Source: DASUXY01 sp035301985 | GTDB taxonomy: Bacteria; Bacillota; Bacilli; Bacillales; Amphibacillaceae | Direction of reading: 5' to 3' | DNA length: 64,000 bases | Assembly (NCBI GenBank): GCA_035301985.1 | Contig: DATGTE010000010.1 | Coordinates: 1 to 64,000 of the forward strand | In this document: in pieces, positions 35,128 to 44,022 of the stretch | How positions within the stretch are numbered: the stretch's first letter is position 1 | How the letters are laid out: the number at the start of each line of letters is the position of its first letter | Notes under the pieces: model-generated | What the model was told of the DNA's origin: nothing | Seen by the model: the letters and a program-made list of their open reading frames with translations, nothing else | The model's database searches: none | Program-made: the position numbers and the translations under genes

Positions 35128-36015
35128 TCATTTATTCCTTTCGGTTCGATAAAATACATTAGCTAACATTGAAAATTCCTCTAATTTTAGCGATTCTGCT
35201 CGTCGAGAACCATCCAACCCTGACGATTGGATTATACTTGATACGGTTTGTTTATCGTATTTATCCTTATAAAAATGTGCTAAATTATTTCGCAATGTTT
35301 TTCTTCGCTGTGCAAAACATGCTTGTACAAATGGAAAAAAGTAATTTTCATCTTCTATGTGAACGGGTGGATCCTCTCTTTTCGTCAACCTTAAAATACT
35401 TGAATCAACATTTGGCTGAGGTATAAAAACACTTTTTGGCACATCCATCACAACCTCAGCATGTGTATAATATTGAATTGCAATCGTTAGTGAACCGTAA
35501 CTTTTACTATTTGGTTTGGCTGCCATTCTGTCGGCGACCTCTTTTTGAATCATGACGGTAAAATTCTCAACAGGTAGGCGATCACGCAGTAATTTTGTAA
35601 GTATGGGTGTTGTTATATAATATGGCAAATTCGCAACAATATGAATCGGTTGTTCCGGATGAAAATATCGTTTGATGATGGCGTGTACATCTGCTTCTAA
35701 AATATTTTGATGAATCATATGGATATTGGGGTAATCAGCTAACTCCTCATTTAAAATTGGTAACAAACGATCATCGATTTCAAACGCGACTACACGATCA
35801 GCATAAATCGCTAATTGTTCGGTTAATGCGCCAATCCCAGGGCCAATTTCAATCACTCCTTTTGTACGGTCAATACCCGCATGTTGGATCATGTTTTCTA
35901 AAATATTCACGTCGACTATAAAATTTTGACCGAGACTTTTTTTAAATGTAAAATGATGTTTATTTAATATTTGTCGAGTTCGAGTTGGTGTAGCGATAAA
36001 TTTTTTATCGTTCAT
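35128..36015 (-). CDS. rsmA: 16S rRNA A1518/A1519 dimethyltransferase (KsgA)
   Basis: Dimethylates two adenosines in helix 45 of 16S rRNA late in 30S assembly. 295 aa. Motif SLGQNFIVDVNI, SAM-binding VIEIGPGIGALTEQL (about 55-69), catalytic NLPYYITTP (motif IV) and C-terminal CFAQRRKTLRNNL. Start overlaps rnmV by 11 nt, the conserved rnmV-rsmA pair. GGAGGAAAC precedes the ATG. Confidence 0.97.
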   Translation of the reverse strand: MNDKKFIATPTRTRQILNKHHFTFKKSLGQNFIVDVNILENMIQHAGIDRTKGVIEIGPGIGALTEQLAIYADRVVAFEIDDRLLPILNEELADYPNIHMIHQNILEADVHAIIKRYFHPEQPIHIVANLPYYITTPILTKLLRDRLPVENFTVMIQKEVADRMAAKPNSKSYGSLTIAIQYYTHAEVVMDVPKSVFIPQPNVDSSILRLTKREDPPVHIEDENYFFPFVQACFAQRRKTLRNNLAHFYKDKYDKQTVSSIIQSSGLDGSRRAESLKLEEFSMLANVFYRTERNK

Positions 36016-36574
36016 CTGTTTCCTCCTGCTTGATTAAAAGTAATACATCTTCCAGTTCTTCTTTTGTAATTTGAAACATTTTTAACCGCTTGAGTAATTG
36101 TTTTCCATTTGTATGTCCAATGCGCAACAGTTCTCCAAGGCGTTTTCTTCTTTGTTTCGCTTGAGCATGACCAATGAGCCCATAGCTTAATAAATCCTGT
36201 CTACAAATATCACTCGTCTCCACTTCCCCTAATTCATAGACCGCACTAAGTGCTTGTTGGATAGCGGCAAGCGATGCATGCTCAATTCCTAAGCTTTTAT
36301 TCGTCGGGTGTTTAGCTCTCGCTTGTTCCTTTGTTAAAAAGGCATGTTTACATCCTGGGACCGCTTGATCAATAATCTGCCGCACTCGTTCACCTGGATA
36401 ATCTGGATCCGTAAAAATGATGACACCCCGTTTACTTTGCGCATGTTTGATTTGTTCAATTGTATTCCGATTAATCGCCGATCCATTCGTTTCAATTGTA
36501 TCGGCATCGACCGCTTGTTTAATTTTTGCAGTATCGTCTTTTCCTTCAACAATAATAACTTCTTTTACTTTCAA
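36005..36574 (-). CDS. rnmV: Ribonuclease M5
   Basis: Toprim-domain nuclease maturing 5S rRNA. 189 aa from the TTG start at 36572-36574 (KVKEVIIVEGKDDT at the N-terminus); GAGGA lies about 8 nt upstream and B. subtilis RnmV is 186 aa. An ORF beginning at 36646 would add 24 unconserved residues. Toprim motifs EGKDD and FTDPDYPGERVR are visible. Confidence 0.95.
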   Translation of the reverse strand: MKVKEVIIVEGKDDTAKIKQAVDADTIETNGSAINRNTIEQIKHAQSKRGVIIFTDPDYPGERVRQIIDQAVPGCKHAFLTKEQARAKHPTNKSLGIEHASLAAIQQALSAVYELGEVETSDICRQDLLSYGLIGHAQAKQRRKRLGELLRIGHTNGKQLLKRLKMFQITKEELEDVLLLIKQEETDER

Positions 36575-36738
36575 AACGATTTCCTCATTTCTTAAGCTAA
36601 AAGTGACATTTCTTTCAGGACAATCTTTCGATGATCGAAAAAACAAATAAATGAGTCATGTAAACCCCTACCACATATCTTTTATGAGAATTTGTGGAGA
36701 AGAAGGGTCTGATTAGTTGTCAGTTATAATGAATAAGA

Positions 36739-36770
36739 ATGCTCTTACCATTTTACCATGGTAAGAGCAT
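36739..36770 (-). terminator. Terminator-like hairpin after yabE
   Basis: Perfect 13-bp stem ATGCTCTTACCAT (36739-36751) / 36758-36770 with a 6-nt loop, 36 bp downstream of the yabE stop. The T-tract is weak (TCTTATT). Confidence 0.65.
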
Positions 36771-36805
36771 TCTGTTCATATACATATAATATTATAAGTC
36801 CAAAA

Positions 36806-38161
36806 TCAATTTAAAATTTTTACTTTTACTTCCTTGACTCCAAATCCGTTCGCTGCTTGTTTAGATGGGAAATGAAGGTCAATTCGATTGCCGACAATAT
36901 TTCCACCTGTATCAGCAGCGATAGCTGTTCCATAACCTTCGACCCAAACTTTAGAACCTAGTGGAATAACACTTGGGTCAACTGCTATAACTTTTTTATT
37001 TGGGTTTTTTGATAAATCTATTCCGGTCGAAGTTAATCCAGAGCATCCTTCACACGATGCGGTATATGCACTAGCCGTCATCGTCAGCTCTTTTCCACTT
37101 GAGTGAGATGTATCTTTTGTTTGTTGCTCTGATTTCTCACTTGACTTTTGATCGCTTGTTGTTGATGGCTTATTTGTTTGTTTTGTCTCTTCTGTTGGTT
37201 GATTATTCTCTTGAGTCGTCTCATTCGATTCATGAGCTACAGTTGTGATATTTGGTTCTTGAGTAGGTGCTGGTGTGGGTGTTGGCTCAGATGCTTTTTC
37301 CTTTGTGCCAACCGCGACGACGCGATTCTTTTTATCTTGTACTGTTTTAGTTTCGACGAGATCACGCGTTACTTCTTCACCATTTTCTCGAGTTATTTCA
37401 TAAACTTCCTCTACTTTTCCATCTTTCCCCTCAGAAATAACTCTTTTTTCACCTTTTTCCAAAGAACGATCTTCTACTTCTTCAGTATCAAAAGCGATTG
37501 TTTTTTCCTTTGTTTCCGTGTCCTTATTCACTCGAACGATTGTTATTTCTGTATCTTCATCGACGTCTTCATTAAGGGACGGTTCAATTTCATCATCGCT
37601 ATCCTTTTTGTATGTAATATCATTTTCCTTTAATAGTTGTTGGACGGTTCCACCTGTTGTCCAATATGTTTTCTCTTCACCGCCATTATCGACCGTTACT
37701 TGGAATGCTTTTGTAACTTCTAAGTGCATCCCGTCTTTAATCTTATCATCTTCATTAAAAGAAATCTCATCATGTTTTGAAAATGAAAGGTTATGTTCAG
37801 CTAAAAATTCATCAACCGTATTTAGCGTTGTATGGTATTCCTTATCTTGGCCATCGACCGTAACAAACACTTGCTTTGCCTTTTTATAGTCGATCTGCAT
37901 ACCATCTTCAACCTTTGCATCAGCACGATGTGATAATGCATCATGCTCCCCTACAGCAATTCCCACCTCATCTAGCACTTCATCTACTGTCTTAGCATGT
38001 GTCTTAACTTCCTGTTCTTTTCCGTTATCGACGACGACTACTTCCGCTTTTGTCGATTCGAATAGGACAATACCGGAAAATAAAATCAGAGCTAAAACAC
38101 CAACCGTTGAAATGACTAGGTTTGATTTTAAGGCCGGAAATTGCTTTGAAAATAATCGCAT
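36806..38161 (-). CDS. yabE: Cell-wall protein YabE with DUF348 repeats, G5 and 3D domains
   Basis: 451 aa. N-terminal membrane anchor or signal (about 16-36, LVISTVGVLALILFSGIVLF), then three DUF348 (YabE) repeats, a G5 domain (about 205-275), a Thr/Pro/Gln/Glu-rich linker, and a C-terminal 3D domain with YTASCEGCSGLTSTG and the three-Asp motif (DTGGNIVGNRIDLHF). It resembles resuscitation-promoting-factor-like Sps proteins, probably peptidoglycan hydrolases (family inference). Own promoter upstream. Confidence 0.93.
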   Translation of the reverse strand: MRLFSKQFPALKSNLVISTVGVLALILFSGIVLFESTKAEVVVVDNGKEQEVKTHAKTVDEVLDEVGIAVGEHDALSHRADAKVEDGMQIDYKKAKQVFVTVDGQDKEYHTTLNTVDEFLAEHNLSFSKHDEISFNEDDKIKDGMHLEVTKAFQVTVDNGGEEKTYWTTGGTVQQLLKENDITYKKDSDDEIEPSLNEDVDEDTEITIVRVNKDTETKEKTIAFDTEEVEDRSLEKGEKRVISEGKDGKVEEVYEITRENGEEVTRDLVETKTVQDKKNRVVAVGTKEKASEPTPTPAPTQEPNITTVAHESNETTQENNQPTEETKQTNKPSTTSDQKSSEKSEQQTKDTSHSSGKELTMTASAYTASCEGCSGLTSTGIDLSKNPNKKVIAVDPSVIPLGSKVWVEGYGTAIAADTGGNIVGNRIDLHFPSKQAANGFGVKEVKVKILN

Positions 38162-38187
38162 GCATATTGCCTCCTTAATCGTGTTTG

Positions 38188-38216
38188 ATTATATAAACAC
38201 TCTTATGCAAAGTCAA
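38188..38216 (-). promoter_or_regulatory. SigA promoter of yabE
   Basis: Minus strand TTGACT (38211-38216), 17-bp spacer, TATAAT (38188-38193), about 30 bp before the yabE start. Confidence 0.8.
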
Positions 38217-38342
38217 AGCTATTACGATTACATTTACTTTACAATTCCGTTACAATTTCGTAAGACCATTTTTTTCCTTTGTGTGGATATGACCCTATCC
38301 CTTGGTACAATCGCTTCCCAAGAGAGACGAACGTTTGTTCAA

Positions 38343-38371
38343 TAAAAAAGGATTGGTTTTTTACCAATCCT
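38343..38371 (-). terminator. Intrinsic terminator after tatD
   Basis: Perfect 9-bp stem AGGATTGGT (38349-38357) / ACCAATCCT (38363-38371), with a TTTTTTATT tail on the minus strand. Confidence 0.92.
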
Positions 38372-38397
38372 GTTTCACTTACTATTTTTTACCTTTT

Positions 38398-39177
38398 TTA
38401 TCTATTATTTTCTTGTAAGCCAAACAAGTCAAACGCATTTTTCGTTGTCACTTCTCTCACTTTTTCTATCGGGATCTTTCGTATGTCGGCGATTTTTTGG
38501 GCAACTAATTGTACGTAAGCTGGTTCATTTCGTTTACCACGATTAGGGTGTGGTGCTAAATAAGGTGCATCTGTTTCAATTAATAGACGGTCAAGAGGGA
38601 CGTGTGCTGCTACTTCTTGCGGAAGCGGAGCATTTTTAAACGTTACTGTTCCGCCTAATGAAATATAAAAATTCATATCCAAGCATGCTTCTACGTATCG
38701 TACAGAGTCATTGTAGCAATGCATAATCCCACCGACATCTTCTGCGCCTTCTTCTCGTAAAATTTCAATAATGTCTTCTGTCGCTTCACGATTATGAACG
38801 ATAATCGGCATCTGAACCTTCTTTGCTAAATGGATTTGTTTGCGAAAAACTTCTTTCTGAACGTCTCGAGGCGAATGATCCCAGTGATAATCGAGCCCCA
38901 TTTCACCAATGGCAACGACTTTCGGATGTGCAGATAACTCTTCAATCCAGGTGAGATCTTCATCCGTCATATCAATCGCATCAACAGGATGCCAACCAAC
39001 CGCAGCATAAATCGTTTCATATTGTTCGGCAATTTCAAGAGCTAGGGGAATCGTTTCTTGATTGAATCCAACGACGACCATATATTGAACACCATTACGA
39101 AAAGCTCGTTGAATCACCTCTTCTCGATCCCTCTTAAATTGTTTAGCGTTTAAATGTACATGTGTATCAAACAACAT
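38398..39177 (-). CDS. tatD: TatD-family metal-dependent nuclease (YabD)
   Basis: 259-aa TIM-barrel hydrolase. Metal ligands are the DTHVHLN motif (residues 4-10), the Glu in IGEMGLDYHWD, the His in PIIVHNRE, the His in IMHCYND and the Asp in LIETDAPYLAPHPNRGKRNEP. Members act as 3'-5' DNases. It lies downstream of metG, separated by a terminator, as in B. subtilis. Confidence 0.95.
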   Translation of the reverse strand: MLFDTHVHLNAKQFKRDREEVIQRAFRNGVQYMVVVGFNQETIPLALEIAEQYETIYAAVGWHPVDAIDMTDEDLTWIEELSAHPKVVAIGEMGLDYHWDHSPRDVQKEVFRKQIHLAKKVQMPIIVHNREATEDIIEILREEGAEDVGGIMHCYNDSVRYVEACLDMNFYISLGGTVTFKNAPLPQEVAAHVPLDRLLIETDAPYLAPHPNRGKRNEPAYVQLVAQKIADIRKIPIEKVREVTTKNAFDLFGLQENNR

Positions 39178-39275
39178 GATTCACTCACTCCTCACACTTT
39201 TACCAATGCAATTTTTTTGCGATTTTCCAAGTGATTGATCGTGCATCACTTTCTAATTGACTTTCATTGAGACCT

Positions 39276-39318
39276 TTATTAAAAGAAAGGTCAAGCTCTC
39301 CATAAGAGAGTTTGACCT
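39276..39318 (-). terminator. Intrinsic terminator after metG
   Basis: 13-bp stem (39288-39300 / 39306-39318, one G-U/C-A position) with a 5-nt loop and a TTTCTTTTAAT tail on the minus strand. Confidence 0.88.
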
Positions 39319-39332
39319 CTACTTCAATATGC

Positions 39333-41294
39333 TTATTCGACGACAGATCCATTAGGTAATGAAGAATCAACAGTCGCAAGTGACAGCTTCCCATTATTCG
39401 GATTCTCACCTGACAGAATCATGCCTTCTGACATTTCGCCACGTAACTTCACTGGTTTTAAATTCGTCACACAAATCACTTTTTTGCCAATTAGCTCGTC
39501 CGGTTGGTAGTGTTCGGCAATGCCTGAGATCACTTGGCGTTTTTCCTTGCCGAGATCGACTTGCAGTTTTAAAAGTTTATCAGCATTTTCTACCTTCTCA
39601 CAACGAACTACTTCAGCTACACGTAAGTCTAATTTCATAAAATCATCAAAGTTTACGATTTGTTTCTCATCTTCTTGTTGTTCACTATCTTGCTTGTATT
39701 CCTTCTGGGTTTGTTTCATCATCTCTTGAATGCCTTTCACTTCATCTTCCATATCGAGCCGTGGAAAGATTGGCTCACCTTTTTGAACCATCGTCCCCGC
39801 TGATACAACACCTTGTTCATATGCGCTATCCCACGTCTTCAACTCGTCATCTGTAATCCCCAACTGTTTAAAGACCTCTTGAGGTGCATCGGTTAGAAAT
39901 GGTTGCAAGATGATTGCCGTAGTACGCAATGATTCGACTAAGTGAGCCATAATATTACCTAAACGTTCTTTTTGGGCAGGGTCCTTCGCTAACACCCACG
40001 GCTCCGTTTCATCGATATATTTATTTGTTCGACTAATCAATTGCCAAATAGATGATAATGCAATCGAAAACTCCATCTCATCCAATTTATCTTCTACATT
40101 CGTTACCGTTTCCTGCATAAACTTCTCTAAATCTTTATCTACTGCTGTTTCTGATGGTTGGTAAGCAGGAATTTCACCGTCAAAGTACTTCTCAATCATG
40201 GCGATTGTTCGGTTTAGCAAATTTCCAAAGTCATTTGCTAAGTCATAATTCAATCGTTGGACAAAAGCTTCTGGTGTAAAAACACCGTCCGATCCAAATG
40301 GTACTTCACGTAATAAATAATAGCGTAAGGCGTCAACACCATAGCGATCTGTGAGTCTAATCGGATCGACGACATTCCCTTTTGACTTAGACATTTTCCC
40401 GTCTTTCATTAAAATCCATCCATGTGCAAAAATCTTTTTCGGCAGTGGTAAATCGAGAGCCATTAAAATAATTGGCCAGTAAATCGAATGGAAGCGAACA
40501 ATTTCTTTACCGATTAAATGCACATCAGCTGGCCAATATTTTTGAAATTTCTCATCATCATCGGTTCCATAACCTAGAGCAGTAATATAGTTTGTTAACG
40601 CATCAATCCACACGTAAATAACATGTTTCGGATTTCCAGGTACTTTAACACCCCAATCGAATGTCGTCCGTGACACAGCCAAATCCTCTAATCCAGGTTT
40701 AAGGAAGTTATTTAGCATTTCATTCCTTCTGCTTTCAGGCTGAATAAACTCTGGATGTTCTTCATAGTAGCGGATCAATCGGTCAGCATATTTACTCATT
40801 TTAAAGAAATACGATTCTTCCTTCACCTTTTCAACCGGGCCGCCACAATCAGCACAATTACCATCAACTAATTGTCTTTCTGTAAAGAAGGTTTCACATG
40901 ATACACAGTACCAACCTTCATATTCATCTAAATAAATATCTCCTTGCTCAAGCAATTTGGCAAAAATCTTTTCGACAATTTGTTTATGTCGTTCCTCTGT
41001 CGTACGAATGAAATCATCATTCGTAATCTTTAATCGCTTCCATAATTTTTTTATACTGACGATAATATTGTCCAGATACTCTTGTGGGGATAGGCCTTGG
41101 GCGTGAGCAGTTTGCTGAATCTTCTGTCCGTGCTCATCCGTACCAGTTAAATACATTACATCATAACCACGCAACCGCTTATAACGAGCCATTACGTCTC
41201 CCGCAACTGTGGAATAGGCATGTCCGATATGTAGTTTTCCACTCGGATAGTAAATCGGAGTTGTAATATAATACGTCTTATTATTGTTTGACAT
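39333..41294 (-). CDS. metG: Methionyl-tRNA synthetase
   Basis: 653 aa class I enzyme. Rossmann HIGH motif at LHIGHAYS (21-28), a single zinc knuckle (CVSCETFF ... CADCGG), KMSKS motif DGKMSKSKGNVVDP near 300, helical anticodon domain, and a C-terminal Trbp111-like OB domain (about 545-653, FDDFMKLDLRVAEVVRCEKVENADKLLKLQVDLG) that dimerises and binds tRNA. GAGGAGG precedes the ATG. Called metS in B. subtilis. Confidence 0.97.
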   Translation of the reverse strand: MSNNNKTYYITTPIYYPSGKLHIGHAYSTVAGDVMARYKRLRGYDVMYLTGTDEHGQKIQQTAHAQGLSPQEYLDNIIVSIKKLWKRLKITNDDFIRTTEERHKQIVEKIFAKLLEQGDIYLDEYEGWYCVSCETFFTERQLVDGNCADCGGPVEKVKEESYFFKMSKYADRLIRYYEEHPEFIQPESRRNEMLNNFLKPGLEDLAVSRTTFDWGVKVPGNPKHVIYVWIDALTNYITALGYGTDDDEKFQKYWPADVHLIGKEIVRFHSIYWPIILMALDLPLPKKIFAHGWILMKDGKMSKSKGNVVDPIRLTDRYGVDALRYYLLREVPFGSDGVFTPEAFVQRLNYDLANDFGNLLNRTIAMIEKYFDGEIPAYQPSETAVDKDLEKFMQETVTNVEDKLDEMEFSIALSSIWQLISRTNKYIDETEPWVLAKDPAQKERLGNIMAHLVESLRTTAIILQPFLTDAPQEVFKQLGITDDELKTWDSAYEQGVVSAGTMVQKGEPIFPRLDMEDEVKGIQEMMKQTQKEYKQDSEQQEDEKQIVNFDDFMKLDLRVAEVVRCEKVENADKLLKLQVDLGKEKRQVISGIAEHYQPDELIGKKVICVTNLKPVKLRGEMSEGMILSGENPNNGKLSLATVDSSLPNGSVVE

Positions 41295-41454
41295 TTAATT
41301 TTTTTCCTCCTCGAACATGTATAAATACTTATTATTCTATTGTAACGACTTTTTAATCAGATTTCCATTAGTGACAATACATATGGATGGAATCATAATG
41401 GATTTCATTTTTCCTTCTTTTAACGCATTTTTCTATATAGGGAGGTGTTTTTCC

Positions 41455-41487
41455 ATGCTTAGGAATACGTTGTTTACAAATAAATAA
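41455..41487 (+). CDS. Possible 10-codon leader peptide upstream of abrB
   Basis: A near-perfect Shine-Dalgarno GGAGGTG (41441-41447) is followed at good spacing by ATG CTT AGG ... AAA TAA, encoding MLRNTLFTNK. It lies in the metG-abrB intergenic region on the plus strand, upstream of the abrB promoter, so it would need its own transcript. It may be chance. Confidence 0.25.
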   Translation: MLRNTLFTNK

Positions 41488-41524
41488 ATTTTCCTATAAA
41501 TGTTTATTTTTCGTAAAAAAATTA

Positions 41525-41553
41525 TTGACACTATTGGTAATGATTGGTACGAT
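41525..41553 (+). promoter_or_regulatory. abrB promoter
   Basis: TTGACA (41525-41530), 17-bp spacer, TACGAT (41548-41553). A second overlapping option uses TTGGTA (41535-41540) and the CATAAT region near 41558, as B. subtilis abrB also has two promoters. Confidence 0.65.
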
Positions 41554-41566
41554 GTATCATAATATA

Positions 41567-41583
41567 TGTCGAAGATTGACGAA
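41567..41583 (+). promoter_or_regulatory. Tandem Spo0A boxes controlling abrB
   Basis: TGTCGAA (41567-41573) and TGACGAA (41577-41583), both full 0A-box matches (TGNCGAA), 10 bp apart and just downstream of the promoter. In B. subtilis Spo0A~P represses abrB from the same place. Confidence 0.85.
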
Positions 41584-41606
41584 ACTTAAAAAATGGGGGA
41601 AGATGT

Positions 41607-41885
41607 ATGAAGTCTACAGGAATTGTTAGAAAAGTCGATGAATTAGGTCGAGTTGTTATTCCAATCGAATTACGACGAACACTCGATATAAACATTAAGG
41701 ACCCGCTTGAAATCTACGTTGACAACGACAAAGTGATTCTCAAAAAATACAAACCTAACATGTCTTGCTACATTACTGGAGATGCTTCTGATGAAAATCA
41801 ATCCTTCGCCAATGGAAAACTTGTGCTAAGCCCAGAAGGAGCCCGAGCTCTTGTCGAAGAAATTCAGGAGCGCTTCACTAAATAA
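41607..41885 (+). CDS. abrB: Transition-state regulator AbrB
   Basis: 92 aa. The N-terminal swapped-hairpin DNA-binding domain (MKSTGIVRKVDELGRVVIPIELRRTLDI ... VILKKYKPNMSC, 1-54) has the conserved Cys54; the C-terminal part multimerises. Represses stationary-phase genes such as spoVG, whose promoter here has an A/T-rich upstream tract. The only plus-strand gene in this core region. It has Spo0A boxes upstream and a terminator downstream. Confidence 0.97.
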   Translation: MKSTGIVRKVDELGRVVIPIELRRTLDINIKDPLEIYVDNDKVILKKYKPNMSCYITGDASDENQSFANGKLVLSPEGARALVEEIQERFTK

Positions 41886-41919
41886 ATTGTTCGGTCATTG
41901 AAGCACCGATTTTCTACCC

Positions 41920-41968
41920 ATCACTCAAGCGTTGATTGTTCGTTTCAACCTTGGGTGATTTATTTTTC
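41920..41968 (+). terminator. Intrinsic terminator after abrB
   Basis: Stem of about 15 bp (ATCACTCAAGCGTTGA / TCAACCTTGGGTGAT, one C-C mismatch and one wobble), followed by TTATTTTTC. Confidence 0.85.
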
Positions 41969-42012
41969 ATCGATTTCCATGATTGAAAAGATGTGAGGTG
42001 TAATCGATTTCC

Positions 42013-42888
42013 TCATCCATCAATATGATATGCTCGATACACTTCTCGCTTCGGCAAACGTCTTTCTAATGCGACATGTTTAATGGCCTCTTTACTCGTC
42101 TTCGATTCATTCACTACATAATGTTCGACATGGTCTTTGACGGATAGATGACTCCACCACATCGCTTCTGTTGACGTTTCCGTCTGTTTGTTACCTTCAA
42201 CGATGAGGCAAAATTCACCTTTCAATGGATTGTCTTGGGCCCACTGTAGTAACTCATCGATCGTGCCACGAATATATTCCTCAAAACGTTTCGTCAACTC
42301 CCGAGCGATCGATAGATTACGATTGCCTAATATTTTTTGCATGATCGACAACGTATCTTTCAGCCGATAAGGTGATTCATAAAAAATCAATGTCGCTCGT
42401 AGAGATTGTAAACGCTGTAGTTCAGATTCTTTGTCATTTTTCTTTCGAGGTAAAAAGCCATAAAACAAAAATTCATCCGTCGCTAAACCCGAGCCGACAA
42501 GTGCACAAAGCGCTGCATTAGCTCCAGGTAATACAACTACAGCAATCTCCTGATCAATCGCCGATTGAACGAGTTCATAACCCGGATCTGAAATAGCAGG
42601 CATTCCTGCATCACTGACTAAAGCGACCGATTCCCCCCGTTTCAATCGGTTGAGTAATTGTTCGGTTCGTTTTTCTTTACTATGTTCATGATAACTCGTC
42701 ATCGGTGTTTGAATCTGAAAATGACTTAATAACTTCTTTGTATGGCGCGTATCTTCTGCAGCAATGACTGTGACAGTCCGTAATACATTCAACGCTCGAT
42801 ACGTAATATCTTCTAAATTACCAATTGGAGTTGGAACGACATATAATTTCCCTTGGTCCTCTTTTTGAAAGCTTTTTTGAATGTTCAT
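42013..42888 (-). CDS. rsmI: 16S rRNA C1402 2'-O-methyltransferase
   Basis: 291 aa of the tetrapyrrole-methylase fold: KLYVVPTPIGNLEDITYRAL, AAEDTRHTKKLLSHF, VALVSDAGMPAISDPG, VVVLPGANAALCALVGSGL and the GEFCLIVEG end. It 2'-O-methylates C1402 of 16S rRNA. Overlaps yazA by 4 nt; AAGAAGG lies 9 nt before the ATG. Confidence 0.96.
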   Translation of the reverse strand: MNIQKSFQKEDQGKLYVVPTPIGNLEDITYRALNVLRTVTVIAAEDTRHTKKLLSHFQIQTPMTSYHEHSKEKRTEQLLNRLKRGESVALVSDAGMPAISDPGYELVQSAIDQEIAVVVLPGANAALCALVGSGLATDEFLFYGFLPRKKNDKESELQRLQSLRATLIFYESPYRLKDTLSIMQKILGNRNLSIARELTKRFEEYIRGTIDELLQWAQDNPLKGEFCLIVEGNKQTETSTEAMWWSHLSVKDHVEHYVVNESKTSKEAIKHVALERRLPKREVYRAYHIDG

Positions 42889-43157
42889 CCTCCATAACCT
42901 TCTTTCCCTTGTTCACGAATCAATTGTAGTTTTTCTTGACGAGATAATTGTTTAATAGCATATTCTTTTTGCAATGCATGTCGCTTCGTAGAAAACGTTT
43001 GCGTGAACATGACTTGAAACGGGCCTCTTCCCCGTGTATATTTAGCACCTTGTCCCTTTTCATGCATGCGTAGTCGATTAGGCAAATTATTCGTATATCC
43101 TGTATATAATGTATCATCTTTACATTTCAAAATATAAACTGTATGTCGCTCAGCCAT
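42885..43157 (-). CDS. yazA: GIY-YIG nuclease-domain protein YazA
   Basis: 90 aa: VYILKCKDDTLYTGYTNNLPNRLRMHEKGQGAKYTRGRGP is the UPF0213 GIY-YIG domain, with the catalytic Tyr, Arg and a Glu. Function unproven. Start ATG at 43155-43157 (MAERHTVYILKC) after AGAGGAT; it overlaps the end of trmNF by 8 nt. A start at 43196 would overlap more. Confidence 0.92.
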   Translation of the reverse strand: MAERHTVYILKCKDDTLYTGYTNNLPNRLRMHEKGQGAKYTRGRGPFQVMFTQTFSTKRHALQKEYAIKQLSRQEKLQLIREQGKEGYGG

Positions 43158-43890
43158 AAATAATATCCTCTGCCTCTTCGGTGTATGATCCGTCATCTTT
43201 ATAAATGTATAAGGGTGGTAATATTTTTAAATCGGGCTTACCATCGCGCGTTCCTTCAATCAATAACATATTTGCATCTCGGTCTCGTTTCGGATAAACA
43301 AGTCGCATCCGCTTCGGTTCTAATTTATATTTCCGAAATAACGTGAGAATATCTACAAGTCGGCCTGGACGATGAACCATCGCGACCTTTCCACCTGGTC
43401 GAACATGTAATTTACATGCTTGAACAACTTCTTCTAGTGTGCAATACACTTCATGACGGGCAATCGTTACATATTCGTTATGGTTATGCTCTGTTTTTGC
43501 TGGAGTCGGGAAATAGGGTGGGTTACATGTAACAACATCGAATTGACTATGGCCAAGAACAGGTTGCATCTTTCTTAGATCACCATGAATCATCGATAGC
43601 TGCTGATCAAGATCATTTAAGCAAATATTTCGTTCGGCCATGTCGTAAATGCGCTGTTGGATTTCTACACCGACGATTTCAGCATTTGTACGGCGAGACA
43701 ACAAAAGAGGAATAACCCCATTTCCTGTACATAAATCGAGAATTTTCCCCCTTTTAATGGGTACGTAGGCGAAGTTTGCCAACAAAATAGCATCCAGCGA
43801 AAAAGAAAAAGCAGTCGGACTTTGAATAATTTTCATCTGTTCATTAGCTAATAAATAATCTATGCGTTCATCATCATATAGTCGTACCAT
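43150..43890 (-). CDS. trmNF: tRNA1(Val) A37 N6-methyltransferase
   Basis: 246-aa class I SAM methyltransferase (YabB). Motif I ILDLCTGNGVIPLLLS, acidic loop VGVEIQ and catalytic NPPY (VTCNPPYFP) mark an adenine-N6 methylase acting on tRNA. Start ATG 43888-43890 (MVRLYDDERIDYL) 6 nt after AAGGGAT; an in-frame GTG at 43911 is less likely. Overlaps yazA by 8 nt. Confidence 0.93.
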   Translation of the reverse strand: MVRLYDDERIDYLLANEQMKIIQSPTAFSFSLDAILLANFAYVPIKRGKILDLCTGNGVIPLLLSRRTNAEIVGVEIQQRIYDMAERNICLNDLDQQLSMIHGDLRKMQPVLGHSQFDVVTCNPPYFPTPAKTEHNHNEYVTIARHEVYCTLEEVVQACKLHVRPGGKVAMVHRPGRLVDILTLFRKYKLEPKRMRLVYPKRDRDANMLLIEGTRDGKPDLKILPPLYIYKDDGSYTEEAEDIIYG

Positions 43891-43942
43891 TATATTATCC
43901 CTTCCATACACTCCTCAAAACAATGGAGTTCATCATGTCGTT

Positions 43943-43987
43943 AAAAAGAGCTGTCCCATAACATTTCCTAACTATGGTAACAGCTCT
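43943..43987 (-). terminator. Intrinsic terminator after yabA
   Basis: AGAGCTGT (43947-43954) / ACAGCTCT (43980-43987) with an inner CATA/TATG pairing, then CTTTTTAA on the minus strand. Confidence 0.85.
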
Positions 43988-44022
43988 CCTATATTAAAGG
44001 ATGTTCAACAGTCCGTTTCTGT

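Noticed and set aside
37178..37633. 151-codon plus-strand ORF opposite yabE
   Set aside because: Phe/Cys/Ile-rich shadow of the Glu/Lys/Thr-rich yabE repeats.
39200..39409. 69-codon minus-strand ORF overlapping the metG 3' end
   Set aside because: It spans the metG terminator hairpin, overlaps metG in another frame, has no good Shine-Dalgarno and no family resemblance.
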